Position numbers and translations under genes: made by a program. From Pseudolabrys sp. (GTDB lineage Bacteria > Pseudomonadota > Alphaproteobacteria > Rhizobiales > Xanthobacteraceae): DNA of 5,990 bases. Positions 1 to 5,415 of this stretch are shown here, one piece after another (position 1 is the stretch's first letter; every line of letters begins with the position of its first letter). The DNA lies in the NCBI GenBank assembly GCA_026125925.1, contig JAHCKF010000229.1:1-5990 (forward strand), written 5' to 3'. Below the pieces are notes generated by a model. The model was not told where the DNA came from, did not search any database, and saw nothing but the letters and a program-made list of their open reading frames with translations.

Positions 1-849
1 CTCTGGATCCTCGGCGTCATCATCTACCTGCTGATGATGGCGACCGGCTTCATGGGCTACGTGCTGCCGTGGGGCCAGATGAGCTTCTGGGCCGCGACCG
101 TCATCACCAACCTGTTCTCGGCCATTCCCGGCGTCGGCGACCTCATCGTCACCTGGCTGTGGGGCGGCTATTCGGTCGGCAACCCGACGCTGAACCGCTT
201 CTTCTCGCTGCACTACCTGCTGCCCTTCGTGATCGCGGGCGTCGTGGTGCTGCACGTCTGGGCGCTGCACGTCGCGGGCCAGAACAACCCGACCGGCGTC
301 GAGCCGAAGTCGGACCAGGACACCGTGCCCTTCACGCCCTATGCGACAGTGAAGGACGGCTTCATGATGGCGTGTTTCTGCATCGTGTTCGCCTGGTTCG
401 TGTTCTACGTGCCGAACTATCTCGGCCACGCCGACAACTACATCCCGGCGAACCCGGCGGTGACCCCGGCGCACATCGTGCCCGAGTGGTACTACCTGCC
501 GTTCTACGCCATCCTGCGCGCGATCCCGGACAAGCTGCTCGGCGTCTGCGCGCTGATCGGCTCGATCGCGATCCTCGCCTTCCTGCCGTGGCTCGACACC
601 TCGAAGGTGAAGTCGGCGCGCTACCGCCCGCTGTACCGCCAGTTCTTCTGGCTGTTCGTCATCACCTGCATCGGCCTCGGCTGGCTCGGCTCGAAGCCGG
701 CGGAGGGCCTCTACGTCATCGCGGCGCGGCTTCTGACCGTCTACTACTTCGGCTACTTCATCGTCGTGCTGCCGCTGCTCGGCATTTTCGAGAAAACCAA
801 GCCGCTGCCGAATTCGATTTCGGAATCGGTCCTGGGCGCGAAAGCGTGA
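1..849 (+). CDS. petB: Cytochrome b of ubiquinol-cytochrome c reductase (complex III), 3' part only
   Basis: The reading frame is open from base 1, so the gene starts outside the window; 282 C-terminal residues are present. Cytochrome b is the membrane subunit of the bc1 complex that carries both b hemes and the quinol-oxidation (Qo) and quinone-reduction sites. Seen here: the [12 protein letters not shown] segment at the end of helix C (residues 19-30 of the fragment); helix D with heme-ligand histidines 71 and 85, spaced 14 apart as in bc1-type rather than b6-type proteins; the PEWY Qo motif at 161-164 (bases 481-492); and further hydrophobic helices at about 117-137, 178-197, 211-229 and 245-263. 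The frame ends at TGA 847-849 after a short hydrophilic tail. petC follows 11 bases later in another frame, so the two subunits are made separately. In Bradyrhizobium japonicum they are made as one fused precursor (FbcH). The Rieske gene is probably upstream, but that is inference. Confidence 0.97.
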   Translation, partial: LWILGVIIYLLMMATGFMGYVLPWGQMSFWAATVITNLFSAIPGVGDLIVTWLWGGYSVGNPTLNRFFSLHYLLPFVIAGVVVLHVWALHVAGQNNPTGVEPKSDQDTVPFTPYATVKDGFMMACFCIVFAWFVFYVPNYLGHADNYIPANPAVTPAHIVPEWYYLPFYAILRAIPDKLLGVCALIGSIAILAFLPWLDTSKVKSARYRPLYRQFFWLFVITCIGLGWLGSKPAEGLYVIAARLLTVYYFGYFIVVLPLLGIFEKTKPLPNSISESVLGAKA

Positions 850-854
850 GAGGG
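848..854 (+). promoter_or_regulatory. Ribosome binding site of petC, overlapping the petB stop
   Basis: GAGAGGG lies six bases before the ATG at 861 and overlaps the TGA stop of petB. This fixes the petC start and suggests that translation of cytochrome c1 is coupled to termination on cytochrome b. A second in-frame ATG at 879 is less well placed. Confidence 0.7.
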
Positions 855-860
855 CGGGTC

Positions 861-1721
861 ATGACCAACGATCGCACCATGTATCGCAATCTGCTCACCC
901 TCGTCGCCGCCGGCTCGATGCTGGTGCTGTCGTCCTCGGCGTTCTCGGCCGACGAAGGCGGCGCCCACGGCGCCGTGCAGCCGCCGCGCCAGTCGTGGTC
1001 GTTCGCCGGGCCGTTCGGCAAGTACGACGAGGCGCAGCTCCAGCGCGGCTTCAAGGTCTACAAGGAAGTCTGCTCGGCCTGCCATTCGATGGACTATCTG
1101 AGCTTCCGCAACCTCTCGGAGGCGGGCGGTCCGGGCTTCACGGCCGCGCAGGCCGCGCAGGTCGCCAAGGAATACAAGATCAAGGACGGCCCGAACGACT
1201 CCGGCGACATGTTCGAGCGCGACGGCCGCCTGGCGGATCACTTCCCGGCGCCGTTCCCGAACGAGCAGGCCGCCCGCGCCGCCAATGGCGGCGCCGCGCC
1301 GCCCGATCTCTCGGTGATCGCCAAGGCGCGCACCTACGAGCGCGGCTTCCCGTGGTTCGTGTTCGACATTTTCACGCAGTACCAGGAGCAGGGGCCGGAC
1401 TACATCGCCGCGCTGCTGCACGGCTACGAGGACGCGCCGAAGGGCTTCCAGCTTCCGCCGGGCGCGCACTACAACAAGTATTTCCCCGGCCATGCGCTCG
1501 GCATGCCGCCGCCGCTGTCGAAGGATCAGGTGACCTTCGACGACGGCACCCCGGCCACCGTCGAGCAGATGGCGAAGGACGTCGCGGCCTTCCTGATGTG
1601 GACCGCGGAGCCGCACATGACGGCGCGCAAGCGGCTCGGCTTCCAGGTCATGATCTTCCTGATCGTGCTGTCGGGCCTGCTGTACTTCACCAAGAAGAAG
1701 GTCTGGGCCTCGGTGCACTGA
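861..1721 (+). CDS. petC: Cytochrome c1, heme c subunit of complex III
   Basis: The product has 286 residues. It accepts electrons from the Rieske protein and passes them to soluble or membrane cytochrome c on the periplasmic side. Seen in the sequence: an N-terminal signal peptide with hydrophobic core at about residues 11-27 and a likely cleavage after AFSA (about residue 30); the covalent heme motif CSACH at 71-75; PDLSVIAKAR at 148-157; the GMPPPL segment at 214-219, with Met215 as the probable sixth heme ligand; and a C-terminal membrane anchor at about 261-277 followed by a basic KKK stretch that should stay in the cytoplasm. These elements occur in the order usual for the family, and the length is normal for an alphaproteobacterial c1 precursor. 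The ATG at 861 is supported by a good ribosome binding site overlapping the petB stop. The gene is the last of its operon: a strong terminator starts 27 bases after the TGA. Confidence 0.97.
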   Translation: MTNDRTMYRNLLTLVAAGSMLVLSSSAFSADEGGAHGAVQPPRQSWSFAGPFGKYDEAQLQRGFKVYKEVCSACHSMDYLSFRNLSEAGGPGFTAAQAAQVAKEYKIKDGPNDSGDMFERDGRLADHFPAPFPNEQAARAANGGAAPPDLSVIAKARTYERGFPWFVFDIFTQYQEQGPDYIAALLHGYEDAPKGFQLPPGAHYNKYFPGHALGMPPPLSKDQVTFDDGTPATVEQMAKDVAAFLMWTAEPHMTARKRLGFQVMIFLIVLSGLLYFTKKKVWASVH

Positions 1722-1747
1722 GGCTCGCGCACGGCAACCGTTCGATG

Positions 1748-1776
1748 AAAGGCCCCGGCGACGGGGCCTTTTTCTT
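1748..1776 (+). terminator. Rho-independent terminator of the pet operon, possibly shared with the convergent toxin gene
   Basis: A perfect 9-bp stem (AAAGGCCCC at 1748-1756, GGGGCCTTT at 1763-1771) with a GGCGAC loop runs into a five-T tract at 1769-1773. Read on the minus strand the same hairpin is followed by only three T, so it could end the toxin transcript weakly; the toxin stop codon lies 12 bases away on the other side. Confidence 0.88.
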
Positions 1777-1787
1777 GAACGGACCGG

Positions 1788-2120
1788 TCAGAGAAAGATT
1801 ATCCGCGCGGCCGTAAAGACGCCGGCGCGGTCGGTTTCGGCGAGGGCGCCGGCGCGCCGCAAGATGATCGCGTTCGGCAGCGTGAAGAGTTTGAAACGCA
1901 CCACGCAGGCGCGGCGAAGCCCTGCCGATGGCAGATCGGTGATGGCGACGTCGCTGGGCCATGCGGTCTGGCCTGCGGTCGTCACCATCGCGCAGACGGA
2001 ATGTCCGTTGGCGTCATTGAATTCGCGGCGGGACAATACGATGGCCGGACGTCGCTTCTCCGCTGCAACGTCCACGAACGGAAACGGGACGACGACGACG
2101 TCGCCGCGTTCACAGATCAC
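1788..2120 (-). CDS. MazF/PemK-family toxin, probable mRNA endoribonuclease
   Basis: The 110-residue product has the MazF/PemK fold signature: ERGDVVVVPFPFVD at residues 4-17 (first strands), RRPAIVLS at 23-30, a TTAGQ segment at 47-51 and GLRRACVVRFKLFTLP at 67-82. Family members cut single-stranded RNA, often at short specific sites; the target here cannot be read from sequence. The start is GTG at 2120-2118. No upstream ATG is available, and the GTG places the ERGDVV motif at the usual distance from the N-terminus. The start overlaps the end of the upstream gene by 11 bases, so translation is probably coupled, as is common for toxin-antitoxin pairs with the antitoxin first. GC is lower than in the pet genes (one 60-base line counted: 58%), suggesting a mobile module. 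Family assignment is confident; toxicity is inference. Confidence 0.88.
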   Translation of the reverse strand: MICERGDVVVVPFPFVDVAAEKRRPAIVLSRREFNDANGHSVCAMVTTAGQTAWPSDVAITDLPSAGLRRACVVRFKLFTLPNAIILRRAGALAETDRAGVFTAARIIFL

Positions 2121-2460
2121 GGAAGGCCTCTTCGTCCGCCGGCGAGTTCCATTCGGACAATGTGTCGCTCAGCGCGGCGAGGTAGGAATCTGCGGTCTGC
2201 ACCTTGCGGATCTCGACGACCTCCTTGCGACGCGTCTGAAACCGTTTCCAAATCAGCTTCATCTTGCCGACCGGCTTGATCGACTGCTGCGGCCGTCCGT
2301 CCTTGCCGATACGGGTTTTCTCCCAACTGCCGACGATCCCATCCACTTCCAGGTCGATCAGTTCGCCGGGCTTGAGCGCCTGAATGTGTTCCTTCAGCGC
2401 CGCGTCGCCTTCGATATGGTTCGCCCAAAGCGTATCGTCGCGGATCGTGACGTAGCCCAT
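2110..2460 (-). CDS. Probable antitoxin of the MazF-type toxin, with an unrecognised N-terminal domain
   Basis: The product has 116 residues. The gene lies directly upstream of the toxin gene and overlaps it by 11 bases, the usual place of the antitoxin. The C-terminus (SEWNSPADEEAFRDL, residues 102-116) closely resembles the acidic, Trp-containing tail by which MazE- and Phd-type antitoxins wrap around their toxins. The rest is unusual: residues 1-85 do not show the AbrB/SpoVT swapped-hairpin, ribbon-helix-helix or Phd pattern that I would recognise. They hold a hydrophilic helix-like stretch (19-30), a strand-rich GELIDLEVDGIVGSWEK segment (32-48) and a basic region (62-86) that could contact DNA. 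ATG 2460 has an excellent ribosome binding site (AAGGAG, seven bases before). The operon position and tail support the antitoxin role; DNA binding and autoregulation are inference. I do not recognise the N-terminal family. Confidence 0.75.
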   Translation of the reverse strand: MGYVTIRDDTLWANHIEGDAALKEHIQALKPGELIDLEVDGIVGSWEKTRIGKDGRPQQSIKPVGKMKLIWKRFQTRRKEVVEIRKVQTADSYLAALSDTLSEWNSPADEEAFRDL

Positions 2461-2467
2461 GGCAAAA

Positions 2468-2473
2468 CTCCTT
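2468..2473 (-). promoter_or_regulatory. Ribosome binding site of the antitoxin gene
   Basis: AAGGAG on the minus strand, seven bases before the ATG at 2460. It is much stronger than anything in front of the toxin's GTG, which fits antitoxin being made in excess over toxin. Confidence 0.8.
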
Positions 2474-2500
2474 GATCCCGCTCCTGACAGACAATATAGG
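2472..2500 (+). promoter_or_regulatory. Possible mtnP promoter overlapping the divergent toxin-antitoxin promoter
   Basis: TTGATC (2472-2477) and TATAGG (2495-2500) are separated by 17 bases on the plus strand; each matches the consensus at four of six positions. The -10 box would overlap the -10 box of the minus-strand promoter, so the two could compete for polymerase. It is the best plus-strand candidate between the two genes but is weak, and transcription from further upstream is not excluded. Confidence 0.3.
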
Positions 2501-2522
2501 GGCGGGGTGGGGGTGGGGTCAA
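2493..2522 (-). promoter_or_regulatory. Sigma-70-type promoter of the toxin-antitoxin operon
   Basis: Reading on the minus strand, TTGACC (2522-2517) is followed after 18 bases by TATATT (2498-2493). Each box differs from the E. coli consensus at one position. Transcription would begin near 2486, giving a leader of about 26 bases that contains the AAGGAG ribosome binding site. The spacer is almost pure C on this strand (G on the other), which is why the G-quadruplex motif falls inside the promoter. This is a pattern match only, with no experimental support. Confidence 0.6.
2499..2518 (+). other. Potential G-quadruplex motif
   Basis: Four G-tracts of 4, 4, 5 and 4 bases are separated by single-base loops (C, T, T). 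Short loops and tracts of four are the most favourable arrangement for a stable parallel quadruplex. The motif fills the -35/-10 spacer of the minus-strand toxin-antitoxin promoter and ends 20 bases before the mtnP start codon. If mtnP transcription starts upstream of or within it, part or all of it would also be present in the mRNA. Folding is inferred from base pattern. Confidence 0.7.
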
Positions 2523-2538
2523 GGCAGGGGAAAGCTCA

Positions 2539-3420
2539 ATGACCAAGGCGGTTCTCGGCATCATCGGCGGCTCCGGCATCTACGACCTGCCGGGGCTGAC
2601 GAACCCGCGCGAGACGCGCATCGAAAGCCCGTGGGGCGAGCCGTCCGGCCCGCTGCGGTTCGGCGAGATCGAGGGACTGCCGATCGTGTTCCTGTCCCGC
2701 CACGACAAGGGCCACCGGCTGTCGCCGTCCGACATCAACTACCGCGCCAATATCGACGTGCTGAAGCGCGCCGGCGTCACCGATCTCGTCTCTCTGTCGG
2801 CCTGCGGCTCGTTCAAAGAGGATCTGCCGCCCGGCACCTTCGTGCTGGTCGACCAATATGTCGATCGCACCTTCGGCCGCGCCAGTTCGTTCTTCGGCAC
2901 CGGCTGCGTCGCCCATGTCTCGATGGCGCATCCGGTGTCGCCGCTGCTCGCCGGCCACATCGAGCGGGCGGCGCAAGCGGAAGGCATCCGCCATGCGCGC
3001 GGCGGCACTTACGTCTGCATGGAAGGGCCGCAGTTCTCCACCTATGCGGAGAGCATGACCTACAAGCAACTGGGCTACTCCGTGATCGGCATGACCAACA
3101 TGCCGGAGGCCAAGCTCGCCCGCGAGGCCGAGCTTTGCTACGCGAGCGTCGCCATGGTGACCGACTTCGACTGCTGGCACCCCGACCACGACGCCGTGCA
3201 GGTCGCCGACATCATCAAGGTGCTGATGGAGAACGCCGCCGCCGCGCAGCGGCTGGTGGCGCGGCTGGCGCGCGACTTCCCGCGCCAGCACGAGCCGTGC
3301 CCGATCGGCTCCGACCGCGCGCTCGAGGCGGCGCTGGTCACCGCGCCGGACGCGCGCGATCCCGCATTGCTCGCCAGGCTCGACGCCGTGGCGGGCAGAG
3401 TGCTCCGCGGCCGGACATGA
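2539..3420 (+). CDS. mtnP: S-methyl-5'-thioadenosine phosphorylase
   Basis: The 293-residue cytoplasmic enzyme uses phosphate to split 5'-methylthioadenosine, a by-product of polyamine and other SAM-dependent pathways, into 5-methylthioribose-1-phosphate and adenine. Diagnostic segments in order: GGSGIYD (10-16, phosphate-binding loop), RHDKGH (54-59), SACGSF (87-92), MEGPQFST (161-168), the long MTNMPEAKLAREAELCYA signature (185-202, ribose/purine pocket) and TDFDCW (208-213). The two Asp of the last segment are typical of enzymes that prefer 6-aminopurines, which favours MTA phosphorylase over a guanosine or inosine phosphorylase. ATG 2539 has AGGGGA seven bases before it, and the first residues align with the usual family start. 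Adenine released here can be used by Apt, encoded 2 kb downstream on the same strand. A hairpin terminator follows directly, so apt needs its own promoter. Confidence 0.95.
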   Translation: MTKAVLGIIGGSGIYDLPGLTNPRETRIESPWGEPSGPLRFGEIEGLPIVFLSRHDKGHRLSPSDINYRANIDVLKRAGVTDLVSLSACGSFKEDLPPGTFVLVDQYVDRTFGRASSFFGTGCVAHVSMAHPVSPLLAGHIERAAQAEGIRHARGGTYVCMEGPQFSTYAESMTYKQLGYSVIGMTNMPEAKLAREAELCYASVAMVTDFDCWHPDHDAVQVADIIKVLMENAAAAQRLVARLARDFPRQHEPCPIGSDRALEAALVTAPDARDPALLARLDAVAGRVLRGRT

Positions 3421-3423
3421 CAA

Positions 3424-3454
3424 CGGCGGCGCATCACGCGCCGCCGCAGTTTTT
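3424..3454 (+). terminator. Rho-independent terminator of mtnP
   Basis: A perfect 9-bp GC stem (CGGCGGCGC at 3424-3432, GCGCCGCCG at 3438-3446) with an ATCAC loop is followed, after CAG, by five T (3450-3454). It starts four bases after the mtnP stop and separates mtnP from the convergent rhodanese gene. There is no T tract on the minus side. Confidence 0.85.
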
Positions 3455-3468
3455 CTCTCGCCGGCCGG

Positions 3469-4230
3469 TTATTTCTGCTTCAACGCGGCTGCCAGCACCT
3501 CGTAACGCCCGGCGTAGAAGACGACATTGTGCCATGGCCGTCCGCTCATGTAGTCGGCAAATTTCCGCGCGTCTGCGCCGTCTGCGCCGAACAGGACGAT
3601 CCGGCGGTTGAAATCGTCGAGCGGGAAGGGCGGCTTTTTCATCTTGCCGCTCACGACCTCGTCGATGGGTGCATTCACGGCGCCGGTAACGGTGCTCTTT
3701 GAAAAGTCCGACTGCGGCCGCACGTCGATGAATACGGCGGTTCGATCATGGCTGAAAACGCGGGTTATGCCGGCGGTTTCAATGACCAGCGGTTCGCCGA
3801 GCGCCCGCCATACCGGGATGCCGAGTTGATATCGGCGTACATTCGAATAGCCGGCGTCTTTGAGCGCAGTGGCAAACCGCCGGCTGGCCTGGCAATGGGG
3901 GCCGTTGCAGTAGAGCACGAGCGCCGCGGCCTTGTTGCCCTTCGTGAGTTTGTCGACCGCTGCGAGACGCACGTCCGGCGCGCCGTCGATCACATGGGCG
4001 TTCGGGAGATGACCGGCGTCGAACTCCGCGTGAGTCCGGGTGTCGAGAACAATGGCGCTGTTGTCGCGAACGATGCGCCGCATCTCATCCGTCGTCACCT
4101 GCGGGGAGACGGGATTGGACTCGGCGGCGATCGCCATTGCTATATCGGCAGTCTCGCCACGCACCATGCTCGCAAAAGCGAGGCAGCACGAAAACGCCGC
4201 GAAAAACACCGTCAGTTTCCGATAATCCAT
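3469..4230 (-). CDS. Exported tandem rhodanese-like protein
   Basis: The product has 253 residues. A signal peptide (about residues 1-24, hydrophobic core 7-20) sends it to the periplasm. The first rhodanese-like domain (about 45-150) has DTRTHAEFDAGHLPNA (63-78) and a loop YCNGPHCQASRR (107-118) with Cys108 as the probable sulfur-carrying residue and a second cysteine, Cys113, in the same loop. The second domain (about 155-250) keeps the DVR and strand pattern (169-171), but its equivalent loop reads LFGADGADARK (213-223), without cysteine, so it is probably inactive or structural. The start at 4230 is chosen because AGGGAG lies six bases before it and a signal peptide follows at once; an ATG at 4245 lacks such a site, and further extension adds non-conserved sequence. 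Family members transfer sulfur or bind thiols; the substrate is unknown. It lies downstream of the LysR gene on the same strand, 126 bases apart. Confidence 0.83.
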   Translation of the reverse strand: MDYRKLTVFFAAFSCCLAFASMVRGETADIAMAIAAESNPVSPQVTTDEMRRIVRDNSAIVLDTRTHAEFDAGHLPNAHVIDGAPDVRLAAVDKLTKGNKAAALVLYCNGPHCQASRRFATALKDAGYSNVRRYQLGIPVWRALGEPLVIETAGITRVFSHDRTAVFIDVRPQSDFSKSTVTGAVNAPIDEVVSGKMKKPPFPLDDFNRRIVLFGADGADARKFADYMSGRPWHNVVFYAGRYEVLAAALKQK

Positions 4231-4294
4231 CGTCGTCTCCCTCATTGTTGGTCCGAGCGGATGCGGACATAAGGGGGATCGGCGGGGAGGAAAT

Positions 4295-4307
4295 CCAATA
4301 TGATTGG
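4295..4307. repeat. Short palindrome CCAAT-ATG-ATTGG upstream of the rhodanese gene
   Basis: Two 5-bp arms are separated by three bases, 65 bases before the rhodanese start codon. It could be an operator for the neighbouring LysR regulator or another protein; no known consensus is matched confidently. Confidence 0.4.
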
Positions 4308-4318
4308 CCGAGGGGAGA

Positions 4319-4335
4319 CAGCGGAAAATCCGCTG
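4319..4335. repeat. Perfect palindrome CAGCGGA-AAA-TCCGCTG between the LysR and rhodanese genes
   Basis: Two 7-bp arms with a three-base centre lie 21 bases after the LysR stop codon (minus-strand direction) and 88 bases before the rhodanese start. It is not followed by a T tract on the minus strand, so it is a poor terminator. It is better read as an operator or a transcript stem-loop. Confidence 0.5.
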
Positions 4336-4356
4336 GCCGGGCAATGAGCTTCCGCG

Positions 4357-5289
4357 CTAGTCGAATTTACTCCAAAGCGGATACGCCAGCGGACCGAGCG
4401 TCTCCATCAGGCCGGTCAGCGCGGTGCGGATCGCGCCCGTGATGCCGATCTCGTTGCGGACCTGTGGACGCTGCTTCGACGCCGCAAGAAACAGCGTGCG
4501 GCGGATCGGCGGCATGGTGATCGGCTGCGCGTCGAGCGTCCCGTTGCGAACGTCGTCGGCGACGGAAAAATAAGGCAGGATGCTGGAGGCGAGGCCACGG
4601 TTCACAAGGCTCTTCATCGCCGATACCGAACGCACTTCGTAAATGATTTTGAGCTCAAGGCCGAGATCGCGGGCGACACGCGATACTGCGCTGCGCACGG
4701 TATCGCCTTCCTCCGGCATGGCAAAATTCCGGTCGAGCGCGTCGGCAAAAGCGACCGGCTTGCCGTTTCGACCGTCTGGCTGCGTGACGAGGACCAACTC
4801 GTCCTGCAGGAGAGCGGTGCGCGAAAACTGCGGCAAATCCGGAACGTCGTAACAGAGGATCAGGTCGACTTCGCCCCGGGAGAGCATTTCGACCAGTACG
4901 TGACTCATGGCTTCCACCATGCTGAGCGAGACGCCCCGAAGGCGTTCACGCACCGCGATGGCGATATCGGAACCGCAAGCCAACATCAGCGCGGGTGTGA
5001 TGCCGAGCCGGACCGCTTCGACGCTGTCGCCTTCACAGGCGGCAACCTCGCGGCGCGTCTCTTCTACAAGCCTCAGAATGTCGTGGGCGCGGGAATAAAG
5101 CAGCTTGCCGGCCGGAGTCGGTTCGACGCCGCGAGAATGACGAACCAGCAGCGCGACGCCAATCTCCTCTTCAATCTGCCTGATTTGCATCCCCAGCGCG
5201 GTCTGCGCAACATGGAGTTGCTCAGCGCCCCTTGTCATGTTTCCGGCGTCAACAACACCGATGAAATACTTGAGCTGGCGCAGGTTCAT
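4357..5289 (-). CDS. LysR-family transcriptional regulator
   Basis: The 310-residue protein has the classic LysR layout: a winged helix-turn-helix at residues 1-60, with the family pattern NLRQLKYFIGVVDAGNMTRGAEQLHVAQTALG split over residues 2-33 and PTPAGKLL at 57-64; a linker helix at about 65-90; and a two-lobed effector-binding domain from about 92 to 298. The effector cannot be named. The ATG at 5289 is the canonical LysR start and is preceded by a G-rich stretch (GGGGGA) that can serve as ribosome binding site. The frame stays open upstream, antisense to apt, but that extension has no LysR content. The gene diverges from apt (126 bases between starts) and lies upstream of the rhodanese gene. 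LysR proteins often regulate a divergent neighbour and themselves, so apt, the rhodanese gene or both are possible targets. GC in sampled lines is 55-57%, clearly below the neighbouring apt and mtnP. Confidence 0.92.
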   Translation of the reverse strand: MNLRQLKYFIGVVDAGNMTRGAEQLHVAQTALGMQIRQIEEEIGVALLVRHSRGVEPTPAGKLLYSRAHDILRLVEETRREVAACEGDSVEAVRLGITPALMLACGSDIAIAVRERLRGVSLSMVEAMSHVLVEMLSRGEVDLILCYDVPDLPQFSRTALLQDELVLVTQPDGRNGKPVAFADALDRNFAMPEEGDTVRSAVSRVARDLGLELKIIYEVRSVSAMKSLVNRGLASSILPYFSVADDVRNGTLDAQPITMPPIRRTLFLAASKQRPQVRNEIGITGAIRTALTGLMETLGPLAYPLWSKFD

Positions 5290-5329
5290 CGATCCCCCGG
5301 GGCGATCCGTCGCGCGCGATGTTAGCCGA

Positions 5330-5342
5330 TCCGCATGAAATG
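5330..5342. promoter_or_regulatory. Candidate operator CGCAT-GAA-ATGCG between LysR and apt
   Basis: An inverted repeat with 5-bp arms lies in the divergent intergenic region, 41 bases upstream of the LysR start and 73 bases upstream of apt. A third ATGCG half-site sits at 5358-5362, 20 bases (about two helical turns) from the one at 5338-5342. This spacing suits a tetrameric LysR protein contacting two sites on one DNA face. Inference from pattern and position. Confidence 0.35.
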
Positions 5343-5399
5343 CGAGACTCTTGCCTGATGCGCCCAACTTCGCCAATCTGCGGCTACCGAAAGAAATGC

Positions 5400-5414
5400 A
5401 GTGTTTTAAGCACT
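5400..5414. repeat. Imperfect dyad directly before the apt start codon
   Basis: AGTGTTTTAAGCACT pairs end to end with one mismatch, which would be a G-U pair in RNA. It ends one base before the ATG of apt, where a ribosome binding site would be expected. It may be an operator or a small start-site hairpin. Confidence 0.35.
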
Positions 5415-5415
5415 T

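Noticed and set aside
753..1718. A 321-codon frame antisense to petC
   Set aside because: Low-complexity arginine-rich translation with no motif; typical shadow frame in high-GC DNA.
69..1721. A 550-codon frame that could suggest a long N-terminal extension of cytochrome c1 across petB
   Set aside because: The extension is an arginine- and alanine-rich shadow of petB; c1 has its own ribosome binding site, start and signal peptide at 861.
1864..2475. A 203-codon plus-strand frame antisense to the toxin-antitoxin pair
   Set aside because: The minus-strand frames have MazF motifs, an antitoxin tail, a strong ribosome binding site and a promoter; the plus-strand frame has none of these.
2472..3611. 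A 379-codon plus-strand frame overlapping mtnP
   Set aside because: The translation is Arg/Ala-rich without domains, while mtnP in another frame is fully supported by conserved motifs.
4180..4195. Lipoprotein signal in the rhodanese protein (paired cysteines at residues 15-16)
   Set aside because: The residues before the cysteines (AAFS) do not fit a good lipobox, and the cysteines sit inside the hydrophobic core; an ordinary signal peptide fits better.
3469..4344. Longer start for the rhodanese gene (ATG at 4344 or 4245)
   Set aside because: The extension does not look like protein sequence and would bury the signal peptide; the ATG at 4230 has a good ribosome binding site.
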